Shown here: piece after piece, positions 1 through 11,345 of the stretch
Numbering within the stretch: the stretch's first letter is position 1
How the letters are laid out: each line of letters starts with the position of its first letter
Assembly (NCBI GenBank): GCA_030533445.1
Contig: CM060066.1
Coordinates: forward strand, 35,162,235-35,226,234
Reading direction: 5' to 3'
From: Cyprinodon diabolis
Lineage: Eukaryota; Chordata; Actinopteri; Cyprinodontiformes; Cyprinodontidae
DNA: 64,000 nt
Made by a program: the position numbers and the translations under genes
Notes under the pieces: generated by a model
What the model was told of the DNA's origin: nothing
The model's input: only the letters and a program-made list of their open reading frames with translations
Database searches by the model: none

Positions 1-256
1 CATCCACTCTTGACCAGCTATCCTGTATCTGCCTAGGGCTGAAATGATTCCTAGAATGATTCAGAGAACCTCGATGACTACAATTCCTTGATGTAAATTA
101 TCTGACTGGAAGCTTCTTCAGATTATGTTTACCCATTCAGCACACTATGTTCCTACCAGTTGGTTAGTTGTGAGTGTCACTTTCCTCTCATTTCGGCTAA
201 AGATATGTGGATGACAAGTGTGATTAGTTATGGAGCGAGATAGTGAGGCCTGAAAA

Positions 257-347
<91 letters not shown>

Positions 348-627
348 TGTATATATATGTGTATATATATATATTACTCATATTTTGTTTGTTAAAAAGT
401 AATTAATAGTAATTAATTTGCCACTTAACAGTAATGTGTTGTATTGTGTCAATCGACTCATATATAATCCCAAATAAATTCATTGAATTTTGTAACATGG
501 ACATTTGAACCAGTTAGACCTGGCACTTCTTGTATCTGTAAAAAAAAAGCCTCATAATTCTTTACAGCATACTGTAGTCATCACTATGGTGACACTATAC
601 AGGCAGCCATCACAAAACTTCACTCAC
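1..627 (-). other. Intron 2 (partial) of the slc5a7-like gene
   Basis: This stretch lies downstream (minus strand) of the exon 2 donor. I see no further exon of the choline transporter here. It holds the AT microsatellite at 259-375 and otherwise unremarkable A+T-rich sequence, so the third coding exon must lie beyond the left edge. Confidence 0.6.
259..375. repeat. (AT)n microsatellite
   Basis: About 90 bases of pure TA dinucleotide are followed by a slightly interrupted tail (GTATATATATGTG). The Ile-Tyr reading frame across it is an artefact. Confidence 0.97.
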
Positions 628-741
628 CTAAGAAGAAGGTCACGACATAAGGCACAGGCATGAGTGCCCAAACTGCACCAAGTGTTGGGTTGTATGTTGC
701 CTCAGCAATCCCTAGAATGAAACCTCCACCCACCCACGTTG
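628..741 (-). CDS. slc5a7: High-affinity choline transporter 1-like, coding exon 2
   Basis: This 114-nt exon lies between a TTTGCAG acceptor and a GTGAGTG donor. Spliced to exon 1 in phase 1 (G|CA) it restores the junction TLTATWVGGG and continues to PYVVTFFLG. TATWVGGG is the conserved end of TM2 and following loop in SLC5A7, the Na+/Cl--dependent choline importer of cholinergic terminals. The 92-bp intron between the two exons is short, as is usual in fish. The remaining roughly 480 residues of the protein are off the left edge. Confidence 0.85.
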
Positions 742-833
742 CTGCAAAGAAAAAAGGATAAATGTCTTATTATAGTGTGGTTTAAACAGACTTTTCAAAA
801 TTTTTTCCAACCAAGCCATTTGCACTTTTTTAC

Positions 834-1017
834 CAGTAAGAGTGAAAATCCCAACAAGCAAGTTAATGTTGCGTCCAGCCAAGAGTGTTATCTCCATGCC
901 ACCTCCTGTGCATTTTTTCTCCACCCTCTTGGAGCGCATGGATGCCCAAATGCCTGTACCCAAAATCACGATGTAGAACAATGCCATTACCACAAGACCC
1001 GGGATGTTGAGAGCCAT
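834..1017 (-). CDS. slc5a7: High-affinity choline transporter 1-like, coding exon 1
   Basis: The exon encodes the N-terminal 61 residues, beginning MALNIPGLVVMALFYIVILG. They form the first hydrophobic membrane segment (about residues 4-24), a basic loop (SMRSKRVEKK), then LLAGRNINLLVGIFTLT, matching the start of vertebrate SLC5A7, a sodium-coupled choline symporter that supplies choline for acetylcholine synthesis. The start is a true ATG at 1017. A polypyrimidine-AG acceptor (TTAAACAG) places the exon 5' end near 1042, leaving about 25 nt of 5' UTR, so an upstream noncoding exon is likely. The donor GTAAAA falls at 833. The loop has an extra Cys/Gly-rich stretch (KKCTGGG) compared with human CHT1 as I recall it, so this could be a fish paralogue rather than the strict orthologue. 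The gene appears intact as far as it is visible. Confidence 0.85.
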
Positions 1018-1097
1018 TCTGAGAAAGTTCTGTGGGTGTTTCCTGTTTAAAGAAAGAATGCAGGAAATGCTTTGATTGTTCAGTACTTATTATTCTG

Positions 1098-1288
1098 TTA
1101 CAACGAAATTAACTAGCTGCATTTATCCCATCCCCTTGGGGAGCAGTGGGCTGCCATTGTGCAGCGCCCGGGAGCAGTGAGGGGTTAAGGGTCTTTGCTC
1201 AGGGAGCCAGAGTGACAGTGGGACTCGAACTCAGGAACTCAGGATTCCAAGCTCTATGTCCTAACCACTAGGCCACCACTCCCCCAGT
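1098..1288 (-). mobile_element. tRNA-derived SINE
   Basis: On the minus strand the element opens with a tRNA-like head: A box TGGCCTAGTGG (1265-1275) and B-box-like GAGTTCGAGTCCC (about 1221-1233). It continues with the conserved fish SINE body CTGAGCAAAGACCCTTAACC and ends in TAAATGCAGC...TTTCGTTG. It lies just upstream of the slc5a7 exon. It is a retroposed, degenerate copy and not a functional tRNA gene. Confidence 0.8.
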
Positions 1289-4104
1289 ACATACAAAAGC
1301 ATGATTTTTCAATACTTTACAAAATGTATATTTCCTTTAAATTTCAATATATGTACAACTCAAAAACAGGCAGTCAGACTTAACTGTACAAGGGAACTAC
1401 AAAACTAAAGCAAAAATGACAAATGGGAGGCCGGCTAGTTGAGAAGAATGGGATGAAAATTGCAGGGGAATAAAAAAAAATAATAATAACTTCAGGAACA
1501 TCTGAACTTTGTTTTGCAAACCAAAAAACTAAGATGCCAAAGAAGTGGAGAAGGCAGCCCTTTCTTTCTATTAGTTCAGCCAGCTGCTGGAGTTGGGTTT
1601 CCCCTCTAACTACTTCTGTTTTCCTGTTAATTTCTTGCTAATTAATTTGTCACAAAAAGAGTATTTTCAAGACGTTTATAAGGAAGAAATTACACCTCAA
1701 ACCTCTGTTAGGTTCAAAAATGTAGGTTCGTAAAAGAAGGACTGAGTTCACACAGAGAGGGATTTTCAACAACAGCTTCTGCAGAAGGAGAAGAGAGCCA
1801 AACCCAACACTCCAACTCTCTCTCCCTCGGACCTGCTCTGCAGAGCGTTTTTATTAACAGAACATAACACATGGTTACAAAACAGAGTATTTTTCTGAAA
1901 GGACAATTGATCAGGTCATAAGACAGAATGCTCCACTGACTGAATCACAAGACAGAGAGAGTGGTCCTCCCAATTGAACAAGACAGATCGGTTTTCTGAT
2001 TGAATCATAAGACAGAGTGAAGCATCTCATTTCTCAATCTATATGCATATACATTAATTATATAATCATCATTGAATAAACCTAACAACCTCATTTGTGC
2101 ATTTCATTCTTTAAATGTATGAAGTTAGTTTCAAATGTTTAAAATATTTTCAGAGTAGCAACGCTTTGCTGACATACAGACAGTACTAAAAATCCTCAGT
2201 TAATACAGCCTCTAATCAGCAAAATATGAACTGTGCTCGCAAGTTTTGAATTAATGTGGGTGTTAATTATAAACTTTGGTGACTGTTAAATTAGAAAAAT
2301 ATTTTGAGTTCTTATGATTAAACAGAGGCGATAATAGAATATCGGTTTTCCTTTTTTTTTTTTTCATGTACACCTAACCTAGTAAAGGAGTGTGAGCTCT
2401 TCATTACTTTTAAAATTTTGCTTTCTAGAAGGTGAGACCACAGCTTGATGCAATATCCAAGCTCCCAGGGACCATTTTCCCACTGTTATCTTTCAAATAA
2501 TTTTAATATGTTGTTAGAATTAGACTGTCAACTTATCAATTCCCTATAACTGTGTACAGGTTTTTTGGTTATTCTGATAAATAAAACTTTGAGTGAAAAT
2601 ATTTTCTTTCTGATGCAGATATCTGAGCTTAGCTTACCTGCTCATTATTATAATCAACAAAAAATAATTGTGTTCATCTGTGTCTAACTGTTATCATAAA
2701 GACCATGACCATGAAGTTAATGGGCAACAACAGGCCAGATGCAGGATGAAAAAACTAAATATCGGATAATTATTTAAACTTTTCCTGTTCATGGATCCAG
2801 GTCTGGTTAATAAGAATTATTCACCTGTATAGCTCTAATACTGGTTGTCTATTTTTGTCAGTTGGAACAAAAAAAAAAATCCACACTGATAATCTTTTTC
2901 AGTCTGTGAGAGGTAAAGCCAGTGGTGTGTCTGTGCCAGCACTGAATCTCAAATGAATTGCAGCTTTTCTACACCTGATTGAAATGAATGCTGCATGGCC
3001 TTTCTAAACTATTGAAACAGAAAACACACAAAGCTTCAGCATTTCGTTTACACAGGTCAAACAAATTCTGTTCTGCCAAAGAAATAAACTTTTTCCCCAG
3101 AAAAGTCCAACTACAGCTTGAATATTGACCAGTAATTATTATAGGGGCTACATAGCTACTACTGCCCCTAGAACAGCAGGTAGATTAACAGTATGAAAAA
3201 TGGAAATTCAATCCAGTCGTAATGTAAAAGTTGACTTAGTGTTCATTGGTGAACTTTGCAAGGTATTTTCCTTTCCACTACGGCCTCTCTGTTCTATTTA
3301 AGCGTCTATGATTTCCACAGTACAGGCTATTTTGGTAGGCCTCCCGAACTCCGATGTAACAGTAAGCCACACATTTCATGGAGCAGCGAGATGTTTGGGG
3401 GGTATCCCTGGTTGGGGATCTGCAGTATATATGTGGGGACCTACTTTAGAGTTTATACTGGTTTGTTTATTATAAAGGACCCACAACTACTATCCAGAAA
3501 CATATCCCCATTGGGCTGTTATGTTCATCAACTTTTATACTGGAAGTTTTCAAGCATGCAGGTAAAAGGTGTCAAAACTAATCGTTACAGTATATGATAT
3601 AGGGTAAATCATATGTGTTCTGCTGATGTTGCAAGTCTTTATTGAATCCAAGCAAAACTTTCAACATATTTAGATCCAGTGTATGGACATATTATTTCTT
3701 TATAGGATGACAAGTTAACATTTAACTCATATTTGCAGGCAATAAAATAACAGTAGCAAGACCTTACTAAAAGAAAAACATAAAACCTGATGGGCTTTAC
3801 GTTACTAGGCAGGTGATTACTAATGTTCAGACCTAACTCAGGATTTTGTCTGTGTGACCTTAAAATCAATCAAAAACAGCCAAAGAGCTTATTATTATTT
3901 CTAAGGGTGCCTTAACAATTCTGATGCTTATAGCTCATCAACTTTACTGCTTCTTTCCTATACAGAGTCAACTGTGGAGCTAGTTTACTATTATCTTTTC
4001 TAAAATGTAGTTTGTATAGATCAGGGCTTTTATAAACATTTCTTATATCTAATTTGCTCTCATTTAACCCCCAGTTAGCCTCAACAGAAGACCACTCATA
4101 CTAA
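1289..4104. other. No gene seen
   Basis: A+T-rich noncoding sequence 5' of slc5a7, with homopolymer runs such as the T tract near 2350. Open frames at 3256-3597 and 3639-3869 have no recognisable domain or splice context. Unseen noncoding first exons or enhancers of slc5a7 could lie here, but nothing in the sequence singles them out. Confidence 0.5.
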
Positions 4105-4390
4105 GTGTGGTTCTGCTGGAGGTTCCATCCTGTTAAAAGGGAGTTTTTTCCTCTCCAGTGTCGCTGCATGCATGTTTGGTGTGAGGAATTGCTGCAGAGT
4201 CAACACCAAAATGCAAGCAAATATAATTATGACAAGCTCATCCAGGAAGAGCGTAAAGTCAATGACTCAATGAAATCAGCTAGTTTTCTGTAGGTGGAAA
4301 ACTTGTTTTTTATTTTTTAACCAACCTAACTGTATAATGTGATTGAAATCTCTCTGTAAAGTGCCTCGAGATGATGGTATGGCGTTGGGA
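4105..4390 (+). mobile_element. L2/Maui-type LINE 3' UTR fragment
   Basis: The motif GGTTCTGCTGGAGGTTCC...CTGTTAAAAGGGAG followed by TTTTTTCCTCTCCAGTGTCGC is a common 3' UTR signature of fish L2/Maui LINEs. The downstream AAAGTGCCTCGAGATGATG resembles the terminal tail of the same family. A related copy lies on the minus strand at 27840-28160. Confidence 0.65.
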
Positions 4391-4862
4391 TTCTGTCAAA
4401 AGTCCTTACACACAAAAAATGCTCCCTACAAGCAGCTTTACTTCATACAGACGCTCATAAAATACTCTTCACTGGCATGTTTAACGTGTTACATGCGCAA
4501 ACAGAGTACAACTAGGCCCAAATATGTCACACAAAAGTGCTTTTTCTTTCCCTGCACACATGTGGTTTGATCCACATGCGTACAGGGAAGGAGCAAGCAT
4601 TGGGGGGGATACCAATCTAACTATTCATGTGCAAAAGTAGTTTAATGTACTTCCAAGGATGTTTATTTTGCCCTCGGGGTTTTGACAAAAATGTGACGCA
4701 GTACTGAGTGTGCAATAGATATACTTTGACTGTTGAATGTGCTTTAATCCTTCAGCCTGCCCTAACTGATCTATATTTTAGTACTTGTGAAACTAAAGCA
4801 CACAAAAAATGGAAAACATGTGTAATTTTTTACACATATCTTGCAAACCTCAGTTCACAATA

Positions 4863-5311
4863 GCACCATTTACACTACCTTATGAAAACCGATCCGTGCC
4901 AAAATTGGATCAGTTAACCAAGCTGATTCCTTACAACCATTTACACAACACTCTAGCACGATTCCTCGCCTCCTACTGACGATCTACGGTACTACTGCTC
5001 TCTAGAGGGAAACAAGCAAACCAACATGGCGTGGCCAGTAACATTCAGGAACTTTGCTGAGATTAAGGCGAAGAAGGCAGCCTTATATGAATTTACTTAA
5101 CAGTCGGCTTTTTGGAAGTGGTTACGACAAATGATAGTCTAATCAGGTCTTACAGAAGCAGAAAACAATGACAATCACACTCCTAAGCATAATCATCACT
5201 GGAAATCAACCCTACCGATGAACTAGCACCATGTTAGTGCGGTTTGGTTTTGTATGGCGTGGTCCGGTTCAGTTGCCATTTACACTCAACAGTTGGTAGT
5301 GTAAATGGGGC
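4863..5311. mobile_element. MITE with TA target duplication
   Basis: Ends are near-perfect inverted repeats: GCACCATTTACACTACC on the left and, reversed, GCCCCATTTACACTACC on the right (16 of 17). A TA dinucleotide flanks both sides (4861-4862, 5312-5313). Similar motifs (CCATTTACAC) recur inside. There is no coding capacity. The superfamily is uncertain. Confidence 0.6.
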
Positions 5312-5313
5312 TA

Positions 5314-6065
5314 ATGTATTTGGTCGTCCTTTATGTTCCGATCAGCCAAAAAGTTCACAGTTGGAACACAACCACATCTATGTTTTCCTTGTTGCTCCAT
5401 GTCCTTTAAGATCATTATGCCGTTTGGAGATTACAACTAGCTTTGGATTGTAACTCTGGGACGGCTAGTGTTATGTTTGAAGATGTTCAATGAATGGCAT
5501 CCACTGAATTGTTCATATTTTTAGTTAACGGTGAACTGACAGACCAGTTTTAAAGTAATGAACGTGAACGAGAGCAACACACACAGCTCACGTTGGTGTT
5601 CAATTGATAACGACATTTTTCATTGGATAACGTCAGGTTTTACGGCTCTTAAACAGCATATCTATTGCTAGTACTAGTACTGATCCATTGGTTTTATTCC
5701 AAAATAACAGCCATTTTCATCAAAAATATTCGTATATAACTCATGATTATATAAGCTAACAGATTGTGTTGGTCAGTCTAAAAACGTTATTTGTGATATC
5801 AATATTAAAGACACTGCTGTTGACAACAAAGAACCACAAAGAATATTTTGGACTGATCAACTGTAATTTAAGATCAAAATAGACAGCCAACACATTTTTA
5901 AATAACTATAACAATTGATCAACAGAAAAAAAGCATATTCATGAAAAATAAAAGAAAATCGGGCACAGTCGAAGTTGGGATTTTAACCTCAGGCTACAAA
6001 GACATGTAAACCATATGATTTTAAAAAGGGAAATGAGTGGACATAATCCACTACTAAAATACTTT
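5314..6065. other. No gene seen
   Basis: A+T-rich sequence between the MITE and LTR element 1. No exon, RNA gene or repeat family recognised. Confidence 0.5.
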
Positions 6066-6070
6066 ATTTA

Positions 6071-6774
6071 TGTCATGATTGGGTTTAAGGACTTAGCCCA
6101 CATGCAGAACACAACGGAGTCTGAAGGAAAGTTTAACAAGGTTTATTGAAAGATGTACAATGATATAATACTGGATCTGGTTCTGGTACTGGTCCGGGAC
6201 TGCTCTCAGAGTTTCTGGAGAGATGAGAGTTTGGTTAGCCAGGCTGATGATGGATTGATAGAGAGAAGAATCAGGATGTACCTTGAGGAGGTTGTAACTG
6301 AGCTGTGAGGTGAGATACCGTAGGTCCAGAGTCAAAGATGTGGCAGAGAGTTTAAGCAGCAGCAGCGTCTAGTTCCGAGCTAGAAGGTTTCTGGCTTTGG
6401 TTTGTTCCTTGCTTTATCCAAGAGCTGGAGAAGGAATCCAAACTGAGATCTTCAGGTTTGGCTTTCATGAGCAGGCAGGCAGGTTTCTAGGTGGAGCTCA
6501 TCCAGAGCTTCAGGGTTTCCTGTGAGCACAAAGACAAAGGCGATTAGAAGACTAGTTCCTCTCTAGAGTCTACTAGTAAAGTTCAGACGTTCTGAGGCTC
6601 AGGTTCGCTAACCAAACTAGGGCAACACTCCGGCGTCGAAGGAAGGTCTGGCAGCTGCTTAAGTAGTGTGGACCTCTGATGAGCTGATGATCTCCAGGTG
6701 TGTAGAGGAATCAGCTCAGGAGGCCCACAGCGCTCTCTGCTGGAGATCAGGTGGCAGATCTCTGGATCCTGAAA
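6071..6774 (-). repeat. 3' LTR of element 1
   Basis: The plus-strand copy begins TGTCATGATTGGGTTTAAGG and ends GATCCTGAAA, where the partner LTR ends TGACA. One base change spoils the terminal inverted repeat TGTCA/TGACA here. It carries 8 extra bases relative to the 5' LTR near 6570. Confidence 0.93.
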
Positions 6775-6787
6775 GTACCCCCCTCTC
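6775..6787 (-). promoter_or_regulatory. Polypurine tract of element 1
   Basis: Minus-strand GAGAGGGGGGTAC directly abuts the 3' LTR, the expected site for plus-strand DNA priming. The same tract adjoins the 3' LTR of element 2 at 21041-21053. Confidence 0.8.
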
Positions 6788-9700
6788 AACGACCGCCTCT
6801 TGGCGGTCCAGAAGACGTGGAAGGGAGAGACCTCTCGAAATCCTCGATGAGGGTAGTGTCGAGGATATAGGAGCCGGGAACCCAGGTGCGGTCCTCCGGA
6901 CCGTAGCCCTCCCAATTGACGAGGTACTGCCAACCGCGACCTCGCCGACGGGAGTCCACGATCCGGCGGACTGTGTTGGCCGGATGGCCGTCGATGTCCG
7001 GGGCGGGTGGAGGGGAGTCGGAAGGTGGGCAAAGTGGGCTGGTGATGACAGGTTTAATTCGAGACACATGGAAGGTGGGATGTATTCGTAGCGTGGGAGG
7101 TAACTGAAGACGAACAGCAGAGGGGTTGATGATCCGGGTTATCTAGAATGGTCCCATGAAACGTGGAGACAGTTTACGGGACATGGATTTTAACGGTATG
7201 TCTCTAGTGGAGAGCCATACCTCTTGGCCTGGAGCGTACTCGGGGGCTGGGCGTCTACGGTTGTCTGCATACCTTTTGTTATTGGCGGAGGTGTGATTGA
7301 GGGCGGTGATGGTTTCCTTCCAGGTGCGATGACAGCGACGGATGTGTTGGTGGATGGACCTGACTGCAATCTCTCTCTCGTCTGCGGGGAAGAGTGGAGG
7401 CTGGTAACCCAAGGAGACCTGAAATGGAGACAGACCAGTGGAAGCGGATTTGTGAGAATTAAGGGCGTACTCGGTCCAGGGAAGATACTGACTCCAGTCA
7501 GTGGGATTGTTGGAGGAGAAGCAGCGGAGAGTGGACTCGAGTTGTTGGTTCAACCTCTCCGTCTGCCCATTAGTCTGCGGGTGGTAGCAAGAAGTGAGAG
7601 ATACTTTACAGTCGAGTGCAGAACAGAAGGCTTTCCAAACTTGAGAGAAGAATTATGGGCCACGATCTGAGAGGATTTCCTGGGGTATACCATGGAGACG
7701 GAAGACGTATTTAACCAAGAGTTGGGCTGTCTGGAATGCTGTGGGTAACTTTCTGAGGGGAATCAAATGGCAGGTTTTGGAAAAACGGTCAACGATGGTG
7801 AAAATGGTGGACATACCTTTAGAAACTGGGAGACCGGTAACTAAATCCACAGCAATGTGGGACCATGGACTGGGTCGGAACTGGTAGAGGGTGTAACAGA
7901 CAAGAGGGTGGTTGATGGGAGGTCTTGTTTCTTGCACAGACGGGGCAGGCGAGCACGTACTCCTTCACATCTTTATGAAGGGACGGCCACCAAAATCGAC
8001 GTGTGACGAGAGCAATGGTACGACTGACACCAGGATGGGCTGAGAACTTGGACGTGTGTAACCACTGGATGAGACGGGATCTGACTGCAGAAGGTCTTGT
8101 TAGGTGGGCCGTTACCTGGGTCGGGTTCAGAGGCCAGTGCTGAGTTGATGAGATCAGAGATCTCCCAGGTAACGGCTCCAACCGTACACGAGGATGGGAG
8201 AACGGGCTCGGGTGTTTCAGGTCGATCAATGGAGTACAGACCGGAGAGAGAGTCAGGCTTGATATTCTTGGAACCGGGTCTGTAAGAGATGATGAGATTG
8301 AATCTAGAGAAAAACGGAGACCATCTGGAGTGACGAGGATTGGATCTTTTAGCTAATGGAGGTATGTCAGGTTCTTTTGATCTGTCCAGACCAATATTGG
8401 GTGCTCGGCTCCCTCGAGCCAATGTCTCCATTCCTCAAGAGCGAGTTTTATGGCAAGCAGATCTCTGTCCCCGACGTCATACATCTGTTCAGCGGGTGAG
8501 AGCCTGCGAGAAAAAAAAAGCACAGGGGTGAGTTTTGTGGTCAGAATCGGACTGCTGGGACAAAACAGCTCCTACACCGGAATCAGATGCATCCACCTCA
8601 AGGATGAACTGCTTCGTAGGATCAGTCTGGACCAAGATGGGGGCACTGAAAAAGAGTTTCTTGAGTTTATTAAAGGCAGAATCAGCCTCAGGTGTCCATT
8701 GGAAGGTTTTCTTAACAGAAGTCAGAGCGGTAAGTGGTAGAGCAGTTTGGCTGTAATTTCTGATGAAACGCCTGTAGAAATTAGCAAAACCAAGGAACCT
8801 TTGAAGCTGCTTACGGTTTTTGGGGACTGGCCAATCCAGGACTGCCTTTATTTTCTCCTCAGATGGCTTCACCTGCCCGCCTTCAAGCACAAACCCAAGG
8901 AATGTAACAGATGGTTGATGGAATTCACATTTCTCCGCCTTGACGAAGAGCTTGTTCTCAAGCAACCTCTGAAGGACCAGACGAACGTGTTTCTTGTGGT
9001 CAGAGAGGTTCCTAGAATAGATCAGAATGTCATCGATGTATACGAACACAAAAACGTTTAGAAAATCTCTGAGGACGTCATTGACTAGAGCTTGAAAAAA
9101 GGCAGGGGCGTTAGTTAGTCCAAAAGGCATGACCAAATATTCAAACTGGCCGATTGGTGTCTTGAAGGCAGTTTTCCATTCATCTCCTTCCCTTATATTT
9201 ATATTTATCTTACCACTGTTACCTGTCATGTCCCGCACTTTATGTCACTTTTTTAAATGTCAGTCTTGTATATTTCTTGTATATTTGTATATTGTAGAGA
9301 GTAAACGTAATTTCATTGCCCTTGTATGTCTTGTACATATGAAGAAAGTGACAATAAAAGCTGACTTGACTTATGCTAAGAAGATGATAGGCGTTTCTTA
9401 AATCAAGCTTGGTGAACACAGTAGCTCCTTGCACTGGGTCTAGAGCTGATGCCAGTAGAGGAAGTGGGTATTTATTTTTAATGGTTATCTGATTCAATAC
9501 CCTGTAATCAATACAGGGTCGAAGGGAACCATCCTTTTTACCCACAAAAAAAAACCAGCGCCGAGAGGGGATGAAGATGGTCTGATAATTCCAGCAGCTA
9601 AGGACTCATTAATATAATTCTCCATCGTTTCATGTTCTGTTTTGGAGATGTTAAATAGCCTGCTGCTGGGAAGAGGAGCTCCAGGTAATAAGTCTATGGC

Positions 9701-10351
9701 ACAATCATTAGGTCTATGAGGAGGTAGAGACGTAGCACTGACCTTACTGAAGACTGGAGCCAGGTCATGATACTCAAGAGGAACAGTGGAAAGGTCAGGA
9801 GAGTCCAACTTCCCCCCACCTCTAGGGGGCTGTCTAGTGGGAGCAGCAGAACGAAGACATGACTCGTGACAGGAAGTAGACCATGACTCAATGTGGCGGT
9901 CAACCCAGTTAATATGGGGGTTGTGATGTATTAACCACTCGAATCCAAGCACCAGGGGAGAACAAGCAGAGGGAAAAACAAAAAAAGTCAGAGTCTCACG
10001 ATGATTACCAGAAATGAGGAGCTCCAAAGGTTGAGTCTGAAGAGTGACTTGTTGCAGCCGTTTCCCATCGATAGCCGCAACCCTGAGGGGCTTCTGCAAA
10101 GGAACAGTCTCAATCCCCAATTGCTGAACCAGATTCGAATCAATGAGATTCCCTTCGCATCCTGAATCAATAAAGGCCGACAAGGTCAGAGACTGGTTGG
10201 AGACAAACAGAGTTGCTGGTAATAGTAGTTGGGGAGATTTATCAGATTTTAGATGGTCCGTCAGACTCCTCACATCCTCTGACGGACCCCGGCTTTTGAT
10301 TTTGCCGGGCAGGAGGCAATAAAGTGTCCAGGCACACCACAGTAGAGACAC
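6786..10351 (-). pseudogene. pol of element 1 (protease, RT, RNase H, integrase, chromodomain), broken
   Basis: The frame opens at 10351 and overlaps the gag end in the -1 frame. Visible parts are: aspartic protease motif FIDSG (near 10167); RT palm with MPFGLTNAP and YIDD (9029-9040); RNase [12 protein letters not shown] (near 8570); integrase with a His/Cys zinc region ([11 protein letters not shown]...CPVCARN, 7930-8060), a DDE-type core (AVDLVTG, ILSDRGP) and the GPF/Y-like patch; chromodomain ([12 protein letters not shown] to [11 protein letters not shown], 6837-6986), which in chromoviruses directs integration to chromatin. Breaks: RT is split by a LINE tail at 9193-9373; frames shift near the A-run at 8511-8522 and again around 7,800-8,230; and a TAG replaces the Lys codon after GPF near 7143. 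No functional product is expected. Confidence 0.92.
9193..9373 (+). mobile_element. Truncated LINE 3' tail inserted in element 1 RT
   Basis: Element 2 reads straight through this point (CTTATCCTAAGAAG), whereas element 1 has about 178 extra bases between two CTTAT copies (9192-9196 and 9370-9374), which look like a short target duplication. The insert ends GTGACAATAAAAGCTGACTT, a typical LINE/SINE 3' tail in plus orientation. It breaks RT just before the palm motif. Confidence 0.75.
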
Positions 10352-11345
10352 AAGTTCCCCTTGAATCTCTGTTGCCTTTCCTCAGGAGAAAGTCTTGTAT
10401 GACCAATCTGCATGGGTTCACATTCCGCTCCTTCTGTGGATGGGGAGAAGAAATGAGAGACTTGAGCTGAAGCTGGAGGCGATTGATTCTTAATCCCTGG
10501 TCTGGTACTGGACCCTGGTGATCTGACAGAAACAGAAGAGCGGTTAGATGCAGGGGTGGAAGCAGACATTCCATGGTTCTTTTGTCTAGCTTTATCTCTA
10601 ATCCGAAGTCTGTTATCCAATCTTATTGATAATCGGATTAAATCCTCCAAGCTAGAAGGCTCGTCGATTGTGGCGAGTTCATCTTTAATGTTTTCGTTAA
10701 GAGCCTTGAAAAAAGCACTCTTTAGTGCACATTCGTTCCATTCTGAAGCTGCAGCCTTGACCGGGAACTCAATGGAGAATTCTGCCACCGACAAATTTCC
10801 TTGCTTTAAATTAAGCAAGGCCTGGGAATCAATTGTTTGATCTGAATCCTGGTTGAAAACCTGAGAAAATTCATTCAAAAATTCTGAATATGTGATGAAA
10901 AACTGGTTTCATCAGAAAATCTGGCTTGCGCCCATTCAAGACCTCGGCCTGAGAGTTGAGATAGAATGAAAGAGATCTTCCTTCTATCGGTAGAAAAACT
11001 GGCAGGAAACCCTTCAAAGAGTAAATGACATCGAAACAAAAAACCCTTACATTTTGACTGATTTCCGGAAAATCGTTCAGGTAAACTAAGATGGAGTTCA
11101 GGAAGTGACGTCGTTACCTCTGACCCTTGAGGTGGAAGTGGTTGAGGAACAGGAAGTACAACTGGAGCGGTGTTAGCAGTTCTCTCATAGCCAGCGTATC
11201 TTTGTAAAACTTGATTCTGATGTTCAACAAAAGCATTTAACTCACGGAGGGTCTGGGCTTGCCCTTTGATCCGGGCTTCTTGAGCCGCAAGCCTCCTTCG
11301 GAGGTGTTCCGCTGGGTCTTGTTGATGGCCGGAGTGTTCTGTCAT
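10270..11345 (-). pseudogene. gag of element 1, frameshifted
   Basis: Starts at ATG 11345 with MTEHSGHQQDPAEHLRRRL, a coiled-coil-like leader, followed by the capsid-type segment LPERFSGNQSKCKGFLFRC and a nucleocapsid zinc knuckle CLYCGVPGHFIASC (C-x2-C-x4-H-x4-C) near the end. The start codon lies inside the 5' LTR, six bases from its edge. The capsid is of the kind related to the domesticated sushi-derived RTL/LDOC1 genes, but this copy sits inside a provirus and is not a host gene. Relative to element 2 a small indel near 10,885-10,910 shifts the frame (stop at 10875), so two pieces, 10875-11345 and 10270-10878, must be read in different frames. Confidence 0.9.
11334..11341 (-). promoter_or_regulatory. 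Putative self-priming primer site at LTR/gag boundary, element 1
   Basis: Minus-strand CAGAACAC straddles the LTR edge. It is exactly complementary to GTGTTCTG at 11374-11381, which lies about 35 nt before the end of the same LTR. No TGG-starting tRNA primer site follows the LTR. This is the arrangement known from Tf1/sushi elements, where the transcript 5' end folds back as the primer. Confidence 0.55.

Noticed and set aside
145..381. Ile-Tyr-rich open frame (also at 38910-39138, 39591-39945, 49496-49834, 55746-55991)
   Set aside because: These are translations of AT dinucleotide repeats and have no other content.
1220..1288. tRNA gene on the minus strand
   Set aside because: A and B boxes are there but the tRNA fold is degenerate and the SINE body follows directly.
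6837..6986. Chromodomain as a host chromobox gene
   Set aside because: It lies at the end of an integrase between LTRs, the usual place for it in chromoviruses.
6583..7091. Overlapping open frames on both strands across the element 1 chromodomain region
   Set aside because: G+C-rich shadow frames; only the minus-strand frame with [12 protein letters not shown] has a recognisable domain.
10270..11345. gag as a domesticated RTL/LDOC1-type host gene
   Set aside because: It is frameshifted and sits within a provirus with LTRs and target duplication.
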